Assembly: GCA_016213985.1 (NCBI GenBank)
Contig: JACRPJ010000060.1
Span: 1 to 7,687 of the forward strand
DNA from: Candidatus Woesearchaeota archaeon
GTDB taxonomy: Archaea; Nanobdellota; Nanobdellia; Woesearchaeales; GW2011-AR9
Length of the DNA stretch: 7,687 nucleotides
Direction of reading: 5' to 3'
In this document: piece after piece, positions 4,810-7,687 of the stretch
Numbering within the stretch: the first letter of the stretch is position 1
Layout of the letters: the number at the start of each line of letters is the position of its first letter
The notes under the pieces: model-generated
What the model saw: the letters and a program-made list of their open reading frames with translations, nothing else
The model's database searches: none
What the model was told of the DNA's origin: nothing
Translations under genes and position numbers: made by a program

Positions 4810-5289
4810 TTATTTTCTGCGCTTAGCTTTAACCACTTTACGCCTTGATTTGGCTTCCTCTTCCGGCTTTTCTTCTCCTGACTTCCTAATTAATACTACT
4901 ATACCAGAAATCAATATTCCTATGATTACACCAATAATCAGCCAACTCCATTCCTCGCCAATCTCCCAAGAAAATTTTTGTTCAGGAGCCACGTTCTCTT
5001 CGGGAAAATAAATTTCTAGGTCGCTCATTTCTAGGGCGTACTCTAAGTAAATCAGGCTCAGATACTTATCCTGATCCATCAACGAATGGGCATACTTATA
5101 ATAAGAATATCCCAGAATGGGGAAAACTCCTTCAGCACTATCCTCTGAGATAACTTTGCTTACCGCTTTGCTCTTGCTGTCCAAGAACTCCTTAACATTC
5201 TCTTCCCCTACTCCCACTGAACTAAGTACTGCATTTGCTTCCGCCTTAGCTTGAGCCGCTTCCATCAAGCACCTGTTTAAGGGCGTCAT
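4810..5289 (-). CDS. C-terminal fragment of a frameshifted S16-type protein: helical region plus C-terminal membrane anchor
   Basis: Reads on in the +1 frame from the upstream S16 frame and overlaps its end by 44 bp. The segment CLMEAAQAKAEANAVLSSVGV is helical and resembles, from memory, the conserved AKAEAN-type helix of archaeal COG1750 S16 proteins. A long helical region follows. One membrane helix (about residues 115-134, SWLIIGVIIGILISGIVV) and a basic cytoplasmic tail (KSRRKVVKAKRRK) end the protein. The first eight residues (MTPLNRCL) read through bases coding HDALKQ in the other frame, so the ATG at 5289 is probably not a true start; the ATG at 5265 is the alternative. Best seen as the natural C-terminus of the upstream gene, detached by an indel, rather than as an independent gene. 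Confidence 0.7.
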   Translation of the reverse strand: MTPLNRCLMEAAQAKAEANAVLSSVGVGEENVKEFLDSKSKAVSKVISEDSAEGVFPILGYSYYKYAHSLMDQDKYLSLIYLEYALEMSDLEIYFPEENVAPEQKFSWEIGEEWSWLIIGVIIGILISGIVVLIRKSGEEKPEEEAKSRRKVVKAKRRK

Positions 5290-6490
5290 GGGCCTGGTCG
5301 ATCTTTTCTTTAATACCAGTCACATACACTTCGCCTACATAGATACTGGCGTACTGGTAGCGCTCCTCGGCCTCGCTGATTTTGCGAGTACAAGAATCTT
5401 TCAGCTGCTGCATGTCCATCACAAACTTCTTTCCGTCCATGGAGAAAAACTGCATCCACGATAGTGCTGAAAAATATCTCTCTTCCGCATAGGCTAGAAG
5501 TGAGTACAACTCTTCCAGCGACGAGGTGTTCTTACCCTCTGAGTATTTTTTAACCTGCTGGCTCACATCGTTAAGCCGTTCTTTGACTACCATCAGTGTC
5601 TGCAAATCAGAGATGGTACTTATCTTTTGCTCCTTTAACTGCCCATCTACTTCCCGAATTTTTCTATCCAGACTAGAAAACAAAGTATTAAGCGTGCTGA
5701 TCGTAGCCCTGTTCTGGCGATAGAACTGGTTTTTTAAAACAACATTATTCCCAAAACAAAAACTGGCGGCGGAATAATAATCTTTTTGTTTAACTGCCTC
5801 TTTGGCCAAAGCCTCTTTTTTAGCTACTTCTCCCATCACTGTACTATTATTAGTCATCGGAGGTGTTTGTGCCAGTTGGGATTTAAGCTTTTCAGTTCTG
5901 GAGCAGAGTAACTGCTGCAATCCTTGCATAATCTTCTGGTACTCAGAATCTCCACTCATATATCCAATCTCTCTACTGAAGCGCTGTCCAGTAAATTTAA
6001 ATAAAGCTTCATCGAGATCCATTACTTCTACCACTTCTAGGCTGAGATTTTGTTTTGCGTAATTTATCAGGTTAAGAGTGAAGTTGAGCGGGTTTTTATC
6101 TATGATTTTGTCTGTGATGACACCGGTAGCATTCGGGGGTTGGAGCTCTACGAATCTCTGCACTGCAGTTCCTTTTGGGATAAGAACGGTTTTGAGAGTC
6201 GCTTTGCTAGCGACATCCAGCTTTTCTTTAAGTCCACTTACTGGTCCGATAGTAGCACCAGAATTAATCGTTCCGGTAATAGCCACGGTCTCATCGTAGT
6301 TCAAGAACACTCTACCCGAGCCAGGCCTTAATTCCAAGTATAAATCAGCATCACTTCCCATATACTTACCGTCGGGAGAATCATGAACGGCTAATAATTT
6401 TAGATGATAAGGCTTATCGCTGACCGCGGACCCAGAACAAACCAATGCTAAAAGCAGAACTATTCCCACCAAAGCGAGCTTCTTCTTCAT
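5246..6490 (-). CDS. S16 (Lon-like, COG1750-type) protein, N-terminal frame, catalytic-serine segment missing, 414 aa
   Basis: A signal peptide (MKKKLALVGIVLLLALVCSGSA) is followed by a short S16-like region: LELRPGSGRVFLN, then VAITGTINSGATIGPVSGLKEKLDVA...LKTVLIPKG. The lysine motif of the Ser-Lys dyad (GLKEK, K88) is present. In S16 proteases a stretch with the nucleophilic Ser (GGPSAG-type) lies between these two blocks. Here N64-Y65-D66 joins them directly, so roughly 60-70 residues including the serine are absent, and the protein should be proteolytically dead. The rest is long charged helix (about 120-414). The frame stops at 5246 after ALKQVLDGSGSS, while the expected C-terminal helix and membrane anchor continue in the +1 frame. 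The ATG at 6490 is chosen over upstream starts because it opens the signal peptide and has a TATA box 32 bp upstream. Likely a pseudogene; an assembly error is the alternative. Confidence 0.75.
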   Translation of the reverse strand: MKKKLALVGIVLLLALVCSGSAVSDKPYHLKLLAVHDSPDGKYMGSDADLYLELRPGSGRVFLNYDETVAITGTINSGATIGPVSGLKEKLDVASKATLKTVLIPKGTAVQRFVELQPPNATGVITDKIIDKNPLNFTLNLINYAKQNLSLEVVEVMDLDEALFKFTGQRFSREIGYMSGDSEYQKIMQGLQQLLCSRTEKLKSQLAQTPPMTNNSTVMGEVAKKEALAKEAVKQKDYYSAASFCFGNNVVLKNQFYRQNRATISTLNTLFSSLDRKIREVDGQLKEQKISTISDLQTLMVVKERLNDVSQQVKKYSEGKNTSSLEELYSLLAYAEERYFSALSWMQFFSMDGKKFVMDMQQLKDSCTRKISEAEERYQYASIYVGEVYVTGIKEKIDQAHDALKQVLDGSGSS

Positions 6491-6514
6491 GATATTTTCT
6501 AGGGGATGATAATA

Positions 6515-6522
6515 GTTATAAA
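6515..6522 (-). promoter_or_regulatory. TATA box for the S16-like gene
   Basis: Minus-strand TTTATAAC begins 32 bp before the ATG at 6490, giving a leader of only a few bases. A perfect inverted repeat, TCTCA-TG-TGAGA (6545-6556), lies about 25 bp further upstream and could be an operator. Confidence 0.6.
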
Positions 6523-6574
6523 GTTTATGGTACGAGAAGATATATCTCATGTGAGAATTAGGTCGGGGAGGAGG

Positions 6575-6985
6575 TCACAGTTTTCCTAAAATCTGAAGAG
6601 CATTCATCAGCTCCTCGGCCTGTTTTTTGTTTCTGGTTTGCAGATAAGAAACAGTGTCGTCTTGAATAATCTTTAGATAATAAGAAAAAATCCCTTTTTC
6701 TAGTGCCATTTCTTTTATCTTTGAAAATGAAAGATCATTATCAAAAGTAACCTCATAAAGGCACTCTTCCTTTTCTCTGTCATAGCTTATACAAAATCTA
6801 TTTTTGCAGTAGAAATCTTTACCATTAAGATGGTGTTCAATACAAACATCTTCAAGAATGGCTTTGGCATTTGCTTGAGCAGCGGCTTTGTCTTCTGCCA
6901 GATCTCCAGTATAAGCCTTTGAAGCAAGGTGATTATAACCACAACTCAGTTGAAAAAACAAAAGCAAATGAAGTATCTTTTTCAT
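6575..6985 (-). CDS. Small exported Cys-containing hypothetical protein, 136 aa
   Basis: I do not recognise this protein. It has an N-terminal signal-like segment (MKKILHLLLFFQLSCGYNH); the cysteine at residue 15 sits where a lipoprotein cysteine might, but the preceding QLS is a poor lipobox. The mature part has further cysteines (DVCIEHH, FYCKNRFC, ECLYEV), so disulfides outside the cell are plausible. The C-terminal half is helical (KIKEMALEKGIF, KKQAEELMNALQILGKL). It lies directly upstream of the S16-like gene on the same strand, which has its own promoter, so co-transcription is not required. No convincing TATA box was seen in the AT-rich DNA before the ATG at 6985, but a 10-bp perfect inverted repeat (7009-7033) lies 24-48 bp upstream. 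Confidence 0.7.
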   Translation of the reverse strand: MKKILHLLLFFQLSCGYNHLASKAYTGDLAEDKAAAQANAKAILEDVCIEHHLNGKDFYCKNRFCISYDREKEECLYEVTFDNDLSFSKIKEMALEKGIFSYYLKIIQDDTVSYLQTRNKKQAEELMNALQILGKL

Positions 6986-7008
6986 TTTGTTAAATTTAGT
7001 GTAATAAT

Positions 7009-7033
7009 TGAAAATTATGTCTAATAATTTTCA
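7009..7033. repeat. AT-rich inverted repeat upstream of the exported-protein gene
   Basis: TGAAAATTAT (7009-7018) and ATAATTTTCA (7024-7033) are exact reverse complements separated by 5 bp, and extend to 13 pairs with one wobble. The position, 24-48 bp before the minus-strand ATG at 6985, is where an archaeal promoter and operator would lie. It could be a dimeric regulator site or simply a hairpin. Confidence 0.5.
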
Positions 7034-7057
7034 GTTTTAGTTTTTAATTAAAAGAAC

Positions 7058-7065
7058 TATATAAA
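7058..7065 (+). promoter_or_regulatory. TATA box in front of repeat copy 2
   Basis: TATATAAA has no reading frame close behind it. The local 28-30 bp spacing predicts a start near 7086-7088, about 14 bp before the repeat. The predicted transcript, about 7087-7201, would consist almost entirely of the repeat. Confidence 0.55.
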
Positions 7066-7100
7066 AGTTACTATTCTATTTTAATAACAGACTCATTGAT

Positions 7101-7202
7101 TTGATTTCTCAAAGTGGGTACATACCCCGCAGCTCTGCTGCGATTCGATGAACACACTTTGAGATTAAAAAACCCCATAGCTCTGCTACGATGGGTTTTT
7201 TA
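7101..7202 (+). repeat. 103-bp dispersed structured element, copy 2
   Basis: Matches 1902-2004 with two substitutions (7150 and 7177) and one missing T before the GGG of the terminator hairpin. Stem I and its CGCAGC-TCT-GCTGCG tip are unchanged. In hairpin II the substitution gives one A-C mismatch (CATAGC with GCTACG), while AAAAAACCC/GGGTTTTTT and the T6 end are kept. It lies in a divergent intergenic region, where no protein gene runs into it on the plus strand, so a terminator for a neighbouring CDS is not needed here. That favours a self-contained RNA gene driven from 7058-7065. Confidence 0.85.
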
Positions 7203-7237
7203 TTTCCAAAAATTAGTGATGTTTTATAGGAAATTTC

Positions 7238-7272
7238 GCACTGGAGTCCTTACTCACTTCAGCTGACAGTGC
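7238..7272 (+). other. Possible hairpin between repeat copy 2 and the radical-SAM gene
   Basis: GCACTG (7238-7243) pairs exactly with CAGTGC (7267-7272), and GAGT (7244-7247) with ACTC (7252-7255) stacks directly inside it. The segment is GC-richer than its surroundings. It lies upstream of the predicted leaderless start at 7319, so it would not be in that mRNA. No reading frame longer than about 15 codons is present. Confidence 0.3.
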
Positions 7273-7288
7273 CGATTCATAGAAATAG

Positions 7289-7298
7289 TTTAAAAATA
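7289..7298 (+). promoter_or_regulatory. TATA box for the radical-SAM-like gene
   Basis: TTTAAAAATA begins 30 bp before the ATG at 7319, the same leaderless geometry as the left-hand genes. Confidence 0.65.
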
Positions 7299-7318
7299 GA
7301 TTAACTAATTTTGAAATT

Positions 7319-7687
7319 ATGCTTAAACTAAATCCCGAAACCGAGCAGTTGCTAAATGAAGCAAGTAGAGTTTATCATAATAATTTCAGCTCCATCGCCT
7401 GGTACGGCCGCTGTATCTTCTTAAGCTGGTACTGTGATCTCGGAACCTGTAAATTCTGCTTCCGCTCCACGATTAAACATAAAATAAAGTTCGCTTCCAA
7501 TGCTAAGCGAACCCTCAGTTCGGTGTTAGTAGAGGCATTGTTATGCAAAAAACTGGGCTGGAGAATAGAATTTCTTACCGGCGGATATAACATTTATCCG
7601 CTTTCTGAACTGGTGAATATTGCTAAACTGGTCAATCAGGTGTATGGCGAGAAAATCTGGCTGAATCTGGGGGTAATCATGAAAGAA
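7319..7687 (+). CDS. Radical SAM-like protein, N-terminal 123 residues (runs off the window)
   Basis: Partial at the 3' end. A helical N-terminus (ETEQLLNEASRVYHNNF) is followed by a strand and the motif C39-DLGT-C44-KF-C47, then FRST. A later TGGYNIYPLSEL resembles the glycine-rich SAM-binding strand of biotin-synthase-like radical SAM proteins. The aromatic residue before the last Cys (KFC) and the position after the first strand fit a [4Fe-4S]/SAM site. The spacing is CX4CX2C rather than the canonical CX3CX2C; HmdB-type enzymes are known to use CX5CX2C, so variation has precedent. The start is set by the TATA box at 7289-7298. Without the C-terminal half, neither the substrate nor a closer family can be named. 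Confidence 0.75.
   Translation, partial: MLKLNPETEQLLNEASRVYHNNFSSIAWYGRCIFLSWYCDLGTCKFCFRSTIKHKIKFASNAKRTLSSVLVEALLCKKLGWRIEFLTGGYNIYPLSELVNIAKLVNQVYGEKIWLNLGVIMKE

Noticed and set aside
5246..5289. Programmed +1 frameshift joining the two S16 frames
   Set aside because: No convincing slippery codon or stimulatory structure; family length suggests lost residues at the junction, and the missing serine segment already points to decay.
1902..7202. Composite transposon bounded by the two direct repeats
   Set aside because: No transposase or integrase between them, no target-site duplications seen, and the enclosed genes look like ordinary chromosomal genes. The repeats may be mobile on their own.

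Overview
The window looks archaeal. Several genes have an archaeal TATA box (TTTAWAWA-like) whose first base lies 28-32 bp before the start codon, which implies leaderless or near-leaderless transcripts. The DNA is AT-rich and the genes are short and closely packed. The signal-peptide, S16-protease-like and cupredoxin-like proteins, together with a D-lactate-type dehydrogenase, would suit a small-genome (DPANN-type) archaeon. That placement is inference; no marker gene fixes the lineage.

Left, mostly plus strand (1-2235): a GC-richer block ending in a T5 run, possibly the 3' end of an upstream RNA or gene; an unrecognised 131-aa gene; a calcineurin-like metallophosphoesterase; an unrecognised 134-aa gene; about 400 bp of structured non-coding DNA; and a 54-aa zinc-ribbon protein. 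Each of these genes has its own TATA box, so they look like separate transcription units.

Middle, minus strand (2224-6985, transcribed right to left): a small Cys-containing exported protein; an archaeal S16 (Lon-like, COG1750-type) protein split into two overlapping frames and apparently lacking its catalytic-serine segment; a secreted cupredoxin-like protein; a D-2-hydroxyacid dehydrogenase; and a small Lys-rich coiled-coil protein. Between the cupredoxin and S16 genes a strong plus-strand promoter points at no reading frame. It leads instead into a GNRA-capped hairpin followed by TTTT, which is a candidate small RNA.

Right (6986-7687): a divergent intergenic region with an AT-rich inverted repeat and the second copy of a 103-bp element, then the first 123 residues of a radical-SAM-like protein with a CX4CX2C cluster motif.

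The most unusual content is non-coding. A 103-bp element occurs twice (1902-2004 and 7101-7202), almost identical and 5.2 kb apart. It folds into a closed multi-hairpin domain plus a second hairpin ending in T6. Its two hairpin tips are internal duplicates that differ by a compensatory base-pair change (C-G against T-A), and each copy has a TATA-like box at similar spacing. Copy 1 sits directly after a separate three-way-junction-like fold (1771-1862). These look like small RNA genes or a mobile RNA/terminator element.
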